This document shows, one piece after another, positions 25,098 to 37,159 of a DNA stretch of 64,000 nt. The stretch is from Sambucus nigra. Its lineage: Eukaryota > Streptophyta > Magnoliopsida > Dipsacales > Adoxaceae. The notes under the pieces are model-generated. The model searched no databases. It was not told the origin of the DNA and saw only the letters and a program-made list of their open reading frames with translations. The translations under genes were made by a program, and so were the position numbers. Where the stretch lies: contig OX422211.1 of assembly GCA_949130495.1 (NCBI GenBank), positions 636,129,717 through 636,193,716 on the forward strand. The letters run 5' to 3'. The stretch's first letter is position 1; every line of letters starts with the position of its first letter.

Positions 25098-26090
25098 GCG
25101 AGTATTTAATATATATATGAATTTCTGAAATTTAGAATTTCCTACTGTGTTTATGGTAAGTAAGAGATGAGTAATGATTTCAATTGAGAAATACCTGTTT
25201 CGAAAGTATAGTATATTTCTGGAAAACTTTATTAATAAATAAAGTAAAAAATGAGAGCTTTGTCACTAAATGAAATTTACTTCTTAAACAGTTGAATTGT
25301 TTAGTTTAAACCTTACGAGTAACCTAAGATAAGATGAGTTAAACCGTTGGGAAGGTTAGTGCGATAGGTGTGCACATTAGAAGAGAGGTGAGAATTTCTT
25401 AAGAGAGTGTCTCACTAATATGTTGTTGCATTGGCCTGTAAACATTTTAAATACTTGCTAAACAAATTTTAAATCATTTACACTATCGGGCTCTGACCCG
25501 TCTCTATTTCTCCTCTCTCTCTTGTATATATATGTATATATTACAGGTGCCCAGCCACAGGGGCGTCTTGCATAGGATCCTTTGGAAGGAACGTGCTGCA
25601 GCTTAGGTGGGAGTTGCAGGCCTCTTGCTTAGACGACCTCATTCATTTGATTCCACTCTTAGCACTATTTATTTCAGTTGGGCTCATGTCGCCCTTTCCA
25701 TTATTAAATTATTTTATTGGATATTATAATCCATTTATTTCCAGTACTTGCACTTTAGGATTTATTATTGGCAGGATGTTTTCATTTAAAGTATTAAATG
25801 TTGGATTCAACTAGTTGAATGTTTTATTATTTGGATTGTATGTTCCAGGATAGTTGTGGTGTGACTATTAAATTGTGTATTATGCAAAGTTTAAAATGTT
25901 GGTTTATATAAAATAAAATTTGGAAAGTAAAGTCTAAAATGGTTTTGACACTTAGCTTAATTATTTAGGGTGTTTAAATTGGAAAAGTATTTTTTCGACA
26001 GTGATGCTAAGAATGAACCAACTGTTCACCTTGATTTTAATTTAATAAAGGAGTGATTGCCCGGTATTTAATTAGGCGGGGTGTCACAGG

Positions 26091-26102
26091 TGGTATCAGA
26101 GC
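26091..26102 (+). promoter_or_regulatory. Primer binding site, initiator tRNA-Met type
   Basis: TGGTATCAGAGC lies two bases after the 5' LTR. This is the standard complement to the 3' end of plant initiator tRNA-Met used to start minus-strand synthesis. Confidence 0.95.
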
Positions 26103-26271
26103 ATCAGGTTCTAGTGTCCTTAGGATCTGTACGTCTTATTTTGCTTTCCGCTTAACATTTTTGCTATAGAGCCCTATTTTAGGATTGTTGTATTCTTGCT
26201 TTTACGTTTAGGTCTTCAGCTATTTGAGATTTAGTAATAACTATAGACTAATAAATTTCTTCACATTTTAG

Positions 26272-29200
26272 ATGCCTCCGAGACGTGCACCAAAGGATCG
26301 GCGTGCCCAAATCGAGCAGCCAGCAGCTTCGGCTTAGGGAACGATGAATGCTAATGAGGTAGCCGCTATTGTTGCTCAGGTGGTGAATGCCGCGTTAGCG
26401 GTAGTACAGCAGGCTTCACCCCAGATTCAGGCAGTGGCACCAGTACCTGCACAGCTTCCATCTGCATGGGAGCGGGTTAGGGATGCCTTTCAGAAGGCGC
26501 ATCCCCCTGAGTTCTCGTGTAGTTCAGATGTCATCATCGTCAGCCAATGGAAGAAAGATATCCAGTGGCATCTTCGTATGTATGAGTGCATAGACGTGCA
26601 GAGACACTTGTTGGCTTCCTTTAAGCTAGTGGGGGCCGCTTTGCAGTGGTGGGAATCCACCACCACCTTGGAGAAGAGGGATACTATTCTGATTCAGGTA
26701 TTCTGGGAGCGGTTTGACCGCAAATATTTTCCACCCGCCGTGCAGACTGAGATAAGGCGGAAGTTACTGAACTTGAAGCAGGAAAATTCTACCGTTGTTG
26801 AGTATGAGGAGGAGTTCACGAGACTTCTCACCATCGTGCCAGATGAGGCACCTACCGAGGGTAAGAAGATAATGTTGTTTGTGGACGGGTTAGCTTGGAG
26901 GATCCGTCAGCACCTTATAGGGAATCTATCTATGAGTACTTTCACAGATGTACTCAATGCTGCTTTACTACACTGCCAGGATCACCGCTTCCATCTGCAG
27001 GGAGGCAAGCGAGCAGGAGAGTCCAGCCAACAGGGCAGGACAGGGGGTAATGGCACTGGTGGAGCACCGACATCCCAGGGACAGACTCGTCAACATGAGC
27101 ATAGTTCCCATCAGAGGGACCCTGCCAAGCGCTTCCGATCAGGTGATTCCAAGTAGGGATTTGGGGGTTATAGGCAGGGTCAGTAGGGTCAGCGTAATCA
27201 GCAGGGCCAGCAAGGCCAACACCGACAGCAACAGGGTCAGCAGCAGGGCCAACAACGTTTTCACCAGGGCCAATAGGGCCAGTGGTGGGGTGGTAACGGC
27301 CAGTAGGGCCGTGGTCAGCAGGGCCAGAGGGGAGGTAAATTCAGAGGCTGATGTTTTGTGTGCGGCAAGCATGGCCATAAGCGCCAGGATTGCCTAGAGG
27401 GTGATAGAGCTCTACAACAGCAGGGTGCCCGTAATGAGCCACAGAGGCCACTTTTTCTAGCCGCCCTCCCAGCACCAGCCCAGGTACCAGCCCTACCAGC
27501 CATTCCAGCAGCTCCAGTGTAGCAGGGGAAGTTATAGTATGGATGTGTCTATAACGTCCACCAAGCAGCAGCTCCACAGGCACCACCCGCGATTGAGGGT
27601 ATGTTTCCTATCCATGGTACTATGGGTCGAGTTTTATTTGTTACTGGGGCAACGCACTGTTTTATAGCCACTCATTTTGCGAAGGCCTTAGGGTTATTAG
27701 CCATAGCACGGAGCACTGTGACGTGTGTAGACTCACCACTGGGGAGTGGTTCGCTTATTTTCTTTATATGCCGGGGTGTGGGGGTAGAGATTGGTAGCTT
27801 GGTATTACCTACAGACATGTTAGTCTTAGATATGCATGAGCATGACATTATTATCGGTATGGATTGGCTCGCTGCTTACAGGGACCTGATAGATTGTTTT
27901 AGTGGGAGTATTGTCTTTGCCATTCCGGGGCAAGAGATGTTAGTAGTGGCGATGCCTCGCCCAGAGGGAGGCTCGACCTCTCATTTGTATTACATAGAGG
28001 AGGATACCTCTAAGGAGGTTGTGATTCCCTTATACTCGATCCCAGTTGTCCGTGAGTATTCCGATGTGTTTCAGGAGATACCAGGCCTACCACCTAGTCG
28101 TGAGATAGACTTTATCATAGATTTATTATCGGATACTAGACCTATAGCACGCGCTCCATACCATATGTCTTCGGCGGAGATGCGAGAGTTACGAGATCCG
28201 ATAGAGCAGCTGTTTGGTCAGGGATTCATTCGCATGAGTACCTCACCTTGGGGTGCTCCAGTCTTATTTGTGAAAAAGAGAGATGGTTCACTGAGGCTGT
28301 GTGTGGATTACCGGGAGCTGAACAAGGTCACGATACGAAACAAGTATCCGTTGCCTCGAATCGATGATTTTTTCGACCAGCTGAGGGGAGCGACTTTCTT
28401 TTCGAAGATAGATCTGAGATCAGGGTACCATCAGTTACGTATTAGGGAGCAGGATGTTTCAAAGATTGCCTTCTTGACGAGATATGGGTCCTATGAGTTC
28501 AGGGTGATGCCATTTGGCCTCACAAATGCTCTAGCCGTGTTCATGGACTTAATGAACCGAGTTTTCAGAGAGTTCTTGGATCAGTTTGTCATCATTTTCA
28601 TAGATAACATTTTGATATATTCACACTCCGAGGGGGAGCATGCCGAGTATTTAAGACAGGTTCTTCAGACTCTACGAGAGCATCAGCTGTATGCCAAGTA
28701 CGAGAAGTGAGGATTCTGGTTGCGAGAAGTACAGTTCTTGGGCCATGTTATTTCTGAGTAGGGGATAGCAGTCGACCCGAGTAAAGTGTCAGTGGTGAGG
28801 GAGTGGGGACAGCCCATGACACCGACGGAAGTGCGTAGTTTCTTGGGGTTAGCCGGATACTACAGGAGATTCATTCAGGGATTCTCCAAAATAGCGGGTC
28901 CATTGACGAACCTGACTCGCAAAGGGCTACCATATGTTTGGGATGATGCTTGTCAATTGGCTTTAGACAAGCTGAAAGACAAGCTTACTTCAGCACTAGT
29001 CCTTGCTTTACCTAAGCCGGGGGTGGAATACTTGGTTTACACCGATGGCTCTTTACGAGGACTTGGGGGAGTACTTCAGCAGGAGGAGAAGGCTATAGCT
29101 TTTGCCTCCTGCAATCTTAAGCCGCATGAGAAGAATTACCCCACCCATGACCTGGAGTTAGCATCGGTCATTTTTGCATTGAGGATATGGAGGCACAATT

Positions 29201-30954
29201 TATTGGGGGAGAAGTTTCGCTTGTTCACAGACCACAAGTCACTGTAGTACCTGTTCACTCAGCGAGAGCTAAATATGCACCAGCGCAGATGGCTAGAGTT
29301 TGTGAAGGACTATCAGTTCGACATACAGTACCATCCGGGGAAGGCCAATGTAGTTACGATGCGTTGAGCCGTAGACCGATAGATAATGTAGCAGACATCT
29401 GGAAAGAAAACTGGAAAGAGTTGGGTCACCAGGATGCAGTAGCCCGTTCTTTCGTATCTGTCATGACAGTGACACCCGAGATTGTTACGAGGGTGATACA
29501 AGCACAAGCCATAGACCTATTTTGCTAGGAGCAGATTGTACGACTTTTAGCTGAGGGTGCTGAGTCCTATTATGTTAGTTCTGATGAGGGTTTGAGATTT
29601 TATGGGAGACTAGTGGTCCCAGAAAGATCAGAATTACGTCATGCAGTGATGACCCAGTCTCACGGGTCCCGATTTGCGGTACATCCTAGAGGAGATAAGA
29701 TGTACCAGGATATGAGGCGGCAATACTGGTGGAGTGGGATAAAGAAGGACATTGCTGAGTTCGTGTCCAAGTGTTCTACCTGCCAGCTGGTAAAGGTGGA
29801 CCATCAGAGACCGTCAAGGTTGCTTCAGCCATTGGAAATACCCGCGTGGAAGTGGGAGAGTATTTCCATGGACTTTATTACAGGGTTTCCTACATCACAG
29901 CGGGGCCATGACTTTATCTGGGTGATTGTAGATCGTTTGACCAAGGTGGCTCATTTTCTACCGGTACGGACAGACTATACCACGGGTCAGTATGCTCAGT
30001 TGTTCATTACTGAGATTATCAGATTACATGGGGTGCCCCTGAATATTGTGTCAGATAGAGACAGGATTTTCGTGTCGCGGTTCTGGGAGAGCTTTCAGGA
30101 GGCTATGGGTACAGAGTTGAGGTTGAGTTCAGCTTATCACCCGCAGACAGATGGACAGACAGAGCATACTAATCAGATGTTAGAGGATATGCTATGCATG
30201 TGTGTTCTTGGTTTTAGAGGAGGTTTGGAGTCTTCCACTGATAGAGTTCGCTTATAATAACTCTTATAAGTTCACGATTGGCATGGCTCCATTCGAGGTT
30301 TTGTATGGCAGACCTTGTCGTTCCCCATCTTGTTGACTAGAGGTGGGGGATAACAAGTTGCTAGGACCAGAGGTGATTCAGGAAACCTCCGCGAGGATTG
30401 AGATGATCAGGGGTCGTATCCGAGTAGCCCAGGGCAGGCAAAAAAGCTACGCCGATGCGAAACGGTTCTACCGAGAGTTTAATGTGGGGGACCAAGTGTT
30501 ACTACGTGTATCTCCTATGAAAGGAGTGATGAGGTTCGAGAAGAAAGGGAAATTGGCCCCGAGGTACGTGGGACCATTTCCCATTATCGAGAGGATTGGT
30601 CCGGTGGCATACAGATTGGGTCTGCCAGAGCATTTGTATCGCATCCATGATGTATTCCACATCTCGTCGTTGAGACGATATCTTCGGGATGACATGGCTC
30701 ACACCCACATCGCGATAGAGGAGATAGACTTACAACCTGATAGCTCTTACGAGGAGAGATCGGTGGTTATCCTAGACCGTAGCGAGAGGAGATTGAGGTC
30801 GAAGGTAGTTCCACTTGTACGGGTCCAGTGGGAGCATCATAATGTGAAGGAATCCACTTGGGAGCGCGAGGCAGATATGCGCGAGAGATATCTAGATTTA
30901 TTCTTACCAGGTATGCCTTATTTTCCGAATTTCGGGACGAAATTCAGTTATTAG
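26272..30954 (+). pseudogene. Chromovirus gag-pol polyprotein, broken
   Basis: Starts ATG at 26272 (MPPRRAPKD). Gag core 26344-27156 (FSCSSDVIIVSQW, TVVEYEEEFTRL). A Gln/Gly-rich stretch leads to a CCHC knuckle at 27352-27393 (CFVCGKHGHKRQDC). Protease at 27600-27720 reads VTGATH instead of DTGATH (GTT at 27640). RT 28050-28800 has [11 protein letters not shown] and GYHQLRI, but the catalytic pair is IDN (AAC at 28606) instead of IDD. RNase H 29010-29250 has YTDGS and FTDHKSL. Integrase 29640-30210 keeps the H-H-C-C finger and a D-D-E set (MDFITG, SDRD, QTEHTN). The chromodomain (about 30760-30935) ends [16 protein letters not shown]. Stops: 26335, 27154, 27184, 27274, 27304, 27349, 27520, 27535, about 28708, 28759, 29245, about 29526 and about 30335. 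A lost base near 29357 and an opposite shift near 30200-30230 move the frame and restore it. Confidence 0.93.
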
Positions 30955-30962
30955 GGGGGAAG
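30953..30962 (+). promoter_or_regulatory. Polypurine tract of the chromovirus
   Basis: AGGGGGGAAG lies two bases before the 3' LTR, the expected site for plus-strand priming. Confidence 0.85.
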
Positions 30963-30964
30963 TA

Positions 30965-32943
30965 TGTAATACTCCGTATTTTTATGCTTTATAAATTTGG
31001 GGATTTATTAAATTTAATGTGAGTTATTAATTTAATATAAATTCGAAAATTAATTATGTTATAATTATTAACGTGATGAGAGTTAGGAATTATGGGAAAT
31101 TTGTTGAATATTACTAATGAGCAAAGTAATATATAATATTGGTTCTATTAAATGTCACGAGTGAATAAAATGATAATTTTGGAAATTTAAGTTGGGACGC
31201 GCCTGTGTCGCGTCGGGAATAAATGTTGATTAATAAAAGTAAAATATTTTTAAGTTATCCATATGGTCGTTTTAAGTGCGCCAACATGTATGGAAGGGTC
31301 GAGATAGTCAGAAAAGTGTACCCGAGGGTTTAGTTTGGGTCTCGGGGTATTTTTAGGCTTAATTAGTACCCCGGGAGGGCAGTTTGGACATTTTGTAATT
31401 TTGGGTAATTAAACCCACGAAATTTCAAGGGTTATATCAGATGTCTAAGGTTGCCTTCTAGGGTTAACACAACCAAAGACAAGTTATGGCCATAGGAGAG
31501 GGAAGGAGAGAGCTTTCAAAGCAAATTCTAGACCGAAAGTTCATCCGGTTGCACCGCCGCCACCACCAACGCGTAGATCGCGCGACGGGGAACGCAACCA
31601 CACCAAATTCTTCATCAAATCAGAACTTTGAAATTTTCAGGCAAGTATTTATCTTGCTTATTTTTGTTAATGGATCGTTCATGTTAGTCTAGGGAGATTA
31701 GGATGAGTTTGGTAGAAGAAAATCCATGTTGGAGATAGGAAAATCGCATGTAGTAATGATTTGAATGATAATCTGGAAATCCCTTCACATGTAGAGGCTT
31801 AACCACGAATTTATGATGAATTAGGAGTAGAAATTTTTGGAAAAAGACTGATTAGAACCATGTTAAAGAAATTCTAGGGTTCTTGAGATTTATATGAGTT
31901 TTAGCCTACTAATCTATGGTTATTGATGAAAAATTGCATGCTTTACATTGAAGATGTATAATATGGGTTCATACCATTTGTAGTACAAATTTTAGGGAGT
32001 TTGGGTGTGAAAAATCTGGATTTGATTGAGGTTAGATTATGAAACCCGTAACTGTTAATCTGGAGAATTCGTATACCTGTTTGATCGATCGATCGAACCA
32101 GGGGTGTCGATCGATCGAGCTCCTGCCATCGATCGATCGACCCCTTCTGGAAGACTCACATTTCCCCTTTGAAAATAGTTAAATTCAAATTAAATGAGTA
32201 GAAATAATTGGGCATCCTTATTTAAAATAATTTGGAAGGTAAAGGAGACCAGTAGGACTTATTAATAATTATGAGACCTTATGGTAAGACGAGATGTACA
32301 TTTTTGGGATATTTACATATAAGGGACGATGAAATTATGCATTAAAGGGAGAGACGCGTAAAATAGTTACGTTGGAAATTAGATGAATACCTACTGAAAT
32401 TCTACACTTGGGAGGATAGAGTCCATGAGTATTACGTAGTGAGTTGGATTAATCCTTCATATTAAAGTAAGAGACGAACCATTATAAGTGATGACTAAAT
32501 AATGAGAAATAAGGATAAATGTTATAATTATGGGTGATGAGATGAACCTAAAGAGACATGGTAAAAGTAGTATATTTATATGACTTTGTTTATGCATATA
32601 TTATATACGTGTGAAAATCATGCTCGCGCTACTTGCTATCCCTGAGGTTACCGCGCTGGGACAGTCTTATCTCGAAGTGAGCTTTACGGGAGATATTGAC
32701 TTGTACCCAAGACGATAGGAATCCTAGGTACAGGATATCGTATCGATAGTCACGGTCCTAAGAGACGCGAGGGTATGTGCTGACCTCTTGGACTTGGAAA
32801 CTATGCTTCGCCTCAATATTGTTTGTGTTTTGTTTAATACAGTTCGAGAGTGATTCTGAACTTGTATTTCCCTTAGTACGAGTGATACGGGGATTGGATA
32901 GCAGAGTATGCCCACACCATAATTTTGATGTGGGGTGCTGATA

Positions 32944-33010
<67 letters not shown>

Positions 33011-34003
33011 GCGAGTATTTAATATATATATAAGAATTTCTGAAATTTAGAATTTCCTACTGTGTTTATGGTAAGTAAGAGATGAGTAATGATTTCAATT
33101 GAGAAATACCTGTTTCGAAAGTATAGTATATTTCTGGAAAAATTCATTAATAAATAAAGTAAAAAATGAGAGCTTTGTCACTAAATGAAATTTACTTCTT
33201 AAACAGTTAAATTGTTTAGTTTAAACCTTACGAGTAACCTAAGATAAGATGAGTTAAACCGTTGGGAAGGTTAGTGCGATAGGTGTGCACATTAGAAGAG
33301 AGGTGAGAATTTCTCAAGAGAGTGTCGCACTAATATGTTGTTGCATTGGCATGTAAACATTTTAAATACTTGCTAAACAAATTTTAAATCATTTACACTA
33401 TCGGGCTCTGACCCGTCTCTATTTCTCCTCTCTCTTTTGTATTTATATGTATATATTACAGGTGCCCAGCCACAGGGGCGTCTTGCATAGGATCCTTTGG
33501 AAGGAACGTGCTGCAGCTTAGGTGGGAGTTGCAGGCCTCTTGCTTAGACGACCTCATTCATTTGATTCCACTCTTAGCACTATTTATTTCAGTTGGGCTT
33601 GTGTCGCCCTTTCCCTTATTCAGTTGTTTTATTGGATATTATAATCCATTTATTTCCAGTACTTGCACTTTAGGATTTATTATTGCCAGGATGTTTTCAT
33701 TTAAAGTATTAAATGTTGGATTCAACTAGTTGAATGTTTGATTATTTGGATTGTATGTTCCAGGATAGTTGTGGTGTGACTATTAAATTATGTATTATGC
33801 AAAGTTTTAAATGTTGGTTTATATAAAATAAAATTTGGAAAGTAAAGTCTAAATTGGTTTTGACACTTAGCTTAATTATTTAGGGTGTTTAAATTGGAAA
33901 AGTATTTTTTTGACAGTGATGCTAAGAATGAACCAACTGTTCACCTTGATTTTAATTTAATAAAGGAGTGGTCGCCAGGTATTTAATTAGGCGGGATGTC
34001 ACA
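30965..34003 (+). repeat. 3' LTR of the chromovirus (3039 bp)
   Basis: It starts TGTAATACTCCG and ends GATGTCACA before GTGGA. It is nearly identical to 23071-26088. Differences seen are scattered single bases, the G-run site near 31340, and a longer AT microsatellite (32946-33007). Confidence 0.95.
32946..33007 (+). repeat. AT dinucleotide microsatellite in the 3' LTR
   Basis: About 31 AT units, expanded relative to the 5' LTR copy at 25063-25094. Confidence 0.9.
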
Positions 34004-34008
34004 GTGGA
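34004..34008. repeat. Right target-site duplication GTGGA of the chromovirus
   Basis: This matches 23066-23070 exactly. The copia gag sequence resumes after it. Confidence 0.95.
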
Positions 34009-34580
34009 TTATAGTTTAAAGTAGGAGAATATAATTACATTGGAGTTTAAGTGTATGGGTTAGGAGCAGGTGAGGGAGATGGGAAGGACTGAGCAATGTA
34101 GGCATGATGGTGTGGTATAAAAGAAAGATGTTGTTATAGAGAATATGAATCTTATTGAAGAGAAGAGTGTCAAGAGTGATCCGTAGAAGATGGATTGCAA
34201 TAGTGGATGTTTGATCTTGTGTTCTATAAAGGTGAATTATATCTAGAATAACACTCGGATGCAATATGGTTAGCCCTCCGACAAATTTGACAAGGAGCTC
34301 TAAAAAATTTCCCAAAATTGTTGCCCTTATAGTATTTGTTTCATGCATTATTGGGTATGTAATTTGAGAATTGTTCTTACGAGTGCCCAGTGGTAAAGAC
34401 ATAAGTATAAGAAAACTGATTTGGAGGAGGATTAGAGGAGGGAATCGAAGTGGTGACAACAACTAGAGCAGTAGTATCAGGAGAGAACAATTTATTTTCT
34501 TTTAATACTTGGACTTCTTCAGATGTTAAGATATTTTGGAGAACGAAAAATGAGATTGGTTGAGAAGTGGTTCGAAGAGT
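34009..34580 (-). pseudogene. Copia gag remnant with zinc knuckle
   Basis: Near 34228-34290 the minus strand reads APCQICRRANHIASECY, a CCHC knuckle (C-x2-C-x4-H-x4-C) of copia gag. It continues the copia element broken at 23066-23070. The N-terminal gag is missing or unreadable beyond about 34580. A longer open frame at 34016-34462 is in another frame and does not encode the knuckle. Confidence 0.7.
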
Positions 34581-34952
34581 AGTTTTTAATGAAGCATACT
34601 CATGATATTTTCACACATGTGTAAAAATACACAAGTATACACACGTAGATAATAGCTTAAGTATAAAATCGTACAAAAAATATATAAACAAAAAAGTACA
34701 CTCTCCAATAATAATGGTAGTAAATAGTCACATATAAACACAACAAAATACACACTTAAATATAGAAAATACACACATCATGTACAAGCACACTAACTTA
34801 CACTAATACATATATAATATGAAAACATATAACTATGCATATAATAGCATAGGCATATAAATACAAAAATATTAAACACACATGCAAAACAAAAATAAAA
34901 ATGACAATAATATGAAATGTATATACTAGATATACATATATAACACACATAC

Positions 34953-35058
<106 letters not shown>

Positions 35059-35059
35059 T

Positions 35060-36021
35060 ATTCACATAATCACACATAACACACGCGCGTGTGCATAAAC
35101 ACATACATATTATATATATACATTAACGTATGCCCATGCCTGAAGGCACGACAAATAATTTCCAAATTACGTTATCGCGAAACGACGAAAATTTTCCAAA
35201 GTCATAATCACGAAACGACAAAAATTCGTGTATACGGTAATTTATAAATGGTATATATATTAAAAGTACAAATCTTCAAAGCGTTGAATCATGTAAATCT
35301 GAGTTATAAAGTTTATTTTACAACATGTGTAAATAATTTAAAAAATTTAGGCAGAATTTCCTTTGTTTTACGAACTGTCCACCCTGTTTAAAAAATATAA
35401 AAATTCCAACAACAAAATTAATAGCCCGTAACAACAATAATAATAGTCCATCCAAAACCCCATATCAAGATAAATGTCATAAATGTATTTAGTCTACAAA
35501 GTATCCACGAATTGAGAAGGTACAAATTTAGTCTACAAAATGTCATAAATGTATTTAGTCTACAAAATACAATGAGAATTGAGAAGGTACAAGTTTAGTC
35601 TACAAAATGTCATAAATGTATTTAGTCATTGTATTACAATAAACCACATAATCACATCCATTACTAGAATTATATATGTTTGAAGTGGCTCAAAGACTCC
35701 AACTATGGCTATTTGGGGTGATTTGCGAGAGACGAACGGATTGTCGCTAGCTATCTTCCAATGGTGGCTCCATTTGTCATCAAGCAAGGGTTTCATGATA
35801 ATTGAAGATGAAAGTCGCTATAAATTTATGAACTCATCACAAAACAACTTATGTTCAAACCAAATAATAATCAAAATCGTATTCATTCTTTTATCAAAGA
35901 TTTACACATTATACTACATCAAAGATGGTAGAGATGTAAACTATTAGATTTTCACACCACAAAGATGATAGAGGCACAAAGGTTAAGCTAAATCAAATAT
36001 GAAAACAATAAGATTATTACA
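35060..36021. other. AT-rich stretch with a short 67-bp repeat
   Basis: No gene is recognised. AATGTCATAAATGTATTTAGTC recurs at about 35473, 35539 and 35607 (66-68-bp spacing), with GAGAAGGTAC between the copies. The 80-residue frame at 35705-35947 has no recognisable motif. Confidence 0.6.
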
Positions 36022-36026
36022 GTCAT

Positions 36027-36926
36027 TGATGATGCTAAGATTCAGCACCACCAGATAAAAGGTGTTTGCCTCAAATAGTAACAACAATGGCAGCAATAGA
36101 GTTATGTATGTGCATAGATATATAGAAGGGGATGAGTATAAGAGGAATGAATGTAATGATGTATAGTTGTTCAGCCAATCCAGCCTACATCCACTGTGAG
36201 TGTGTGATCCACTAAGTATGGGCACTAATGGACTTGGATACAATTCTCATAAGCTTACTCTCACTTTACTATGTGTACAAGCAGAGTTTTCATTAGGGTT
36301 TGTATCCTCGATCCCTTTACAAGGTTGAAGATGACAAGTATATATAGGTCTTGGGGGGTGTAGTGTACCCCCCAAGCATGCATGGTACATGTGAGTGATG
36401 ATCTGGACAACACCCTGTTGACACCTGGATGGGTCACCTGTTGATTAACGATGACACAATATTCCCTCACGCGAGGAGATAATATTTTTATAACGTTCTG
36501 GTCCACGTGCTTCATGAGTCCCACGGTCACTGTCCCACGCATATCCCAAATCATGCGCCATGGTGATTTCATCCTCGACATATGATGACAGGCCGAAGCT
36601 GAGGATTAGCGATGGCATGTTGGTTTGTCTGCTGGATGTAGGCCTCGTATGGTCGACCCCTCATAGGGTCGACCAGTTACTTGAACTGCTTCAAGATGAG
36701 GCTTCTGTCTCCATGGGCTTGGGCTAACTCGGGCCAGCAGAGTTACTAGTGGGGTCAGCCTCCTGAGGTTGTCCTTTCATCCTGTCGCCTTAGAGGGGTC
36801 GGCCAGTTATGGGGCCGACTTGTCTAACCCCTATCTTTAGTACGACCCCTAGGGGGTAGTAGAGTTAAGTCCTTGTCTAGGATGAGGATGCCCTCGGCTT
36901 AGCCGAGGGTGTATTTTGGTATATCA
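36027..36926 (-). repeat. 3' LTR of element C (900 bp)
   Basis: It starts TGATGATGC and ends GGTATATCA like the LTRs of element B, but with many more differences from them than they have from each other. It holds the stem-loop at 36350-36376 and a TATATATA box next to it on the minus strand. Confidence 0.9.
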
Positions 36927-37159
36927 ATCACCCCCTAACCCTTAACCATCGATGCTATTGAGGTGGCTGAGGGGTAATGTTGTCTTTGGATGTCGAACGA
37001 GTGGTTAGGTTGATGAGTGTCATTTGTCCAAGTTGATTGACGTCTTGTTAGGTGACAATCATCATTTGTGTTACCTAGAAATGACGGCTGTACATCAAGC
37101 TTGGGGCTTTGTGCCCTAATGATATTTCTCCTCGTGGGCTATGCAATGCTTTGGTTTGA

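Larger units (their letters stand above)
23071..26088 (+). repeat. 5' LTR of the chromovirus (3018 bp)
   Basis: It starts TGTAATACCCCG and ends GGTGTCACA directly before the PBS. It matches 30965-34003 along its whole length. It contains a 19-base G run (23450-23468), a cluster of GATCGATC palindromes (24198-24260) and an AT microsatellite (25063-25094). The LTR should hold promoter and polyadenylation signals. Short open frames inside (23599-23808, 25593-25814) recur in the other LTR only because the LTR is duplicated. Confidence 0.95.
23071..34003 (+). mobile_element. Complete Ty3/gypsy chromovirus (Tekay/Del-like), 10.9 kb
   Basis: Two LTRs (23071-26088 and 30965-34003), both starting TGTAAT and ending TGTCACA, flank a PBS, a gag-pol region in the order gag, protease, RT, RNase H, integrase, chromodomain, and a polypurine tract. 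The 3-kb LTRs, initiator-Met PBS and C-terminal chromodomain fit the Tekay/Del branch of chromoviruses. The LTRs are nearly identical by eye apart from an AT microsatellite and a G run, so insertion is fairly recent. The coding region nevertheless carries many stops and lost catalytic residues, so this copy cannot move by itself. Confidence 0.95.
19510..34580 (-). mobile_element. Decayed Ty1/copia element, split by a chromovirus
   Basis: The minus-strand order from right to left is gag zinc knuckle (34228-34290), protease (about 22800-22920), integrase (21960-22620), RT (20433-21100) and RNase H (about 19790-20100). Integrase before RT is the Ty1/copia order. The gag and protease parts are separated by a complete gypsy element at 23071-34003, flanked by GTGGA on both sides, so the two halves belong together. 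The right end (5' LTR and N-terminal gag) is not recognisable and may be deleted. Confidence 0.85.

Noticed and set aside
25593..25814. 73-residue frame conserved at 33508-33729 (and a 69/68-residue pair at 23599 and 31486)
   Set aside because: Both are inside the two LTRs, so the match is due to LTR duplication and not to selection. No known domain.
34016..34462. 148-residue minus-strand frame as copia gag
   Set aside because: The zinc knuckle of gag is in a different frame of the same stretch, so this frame is a shadow.
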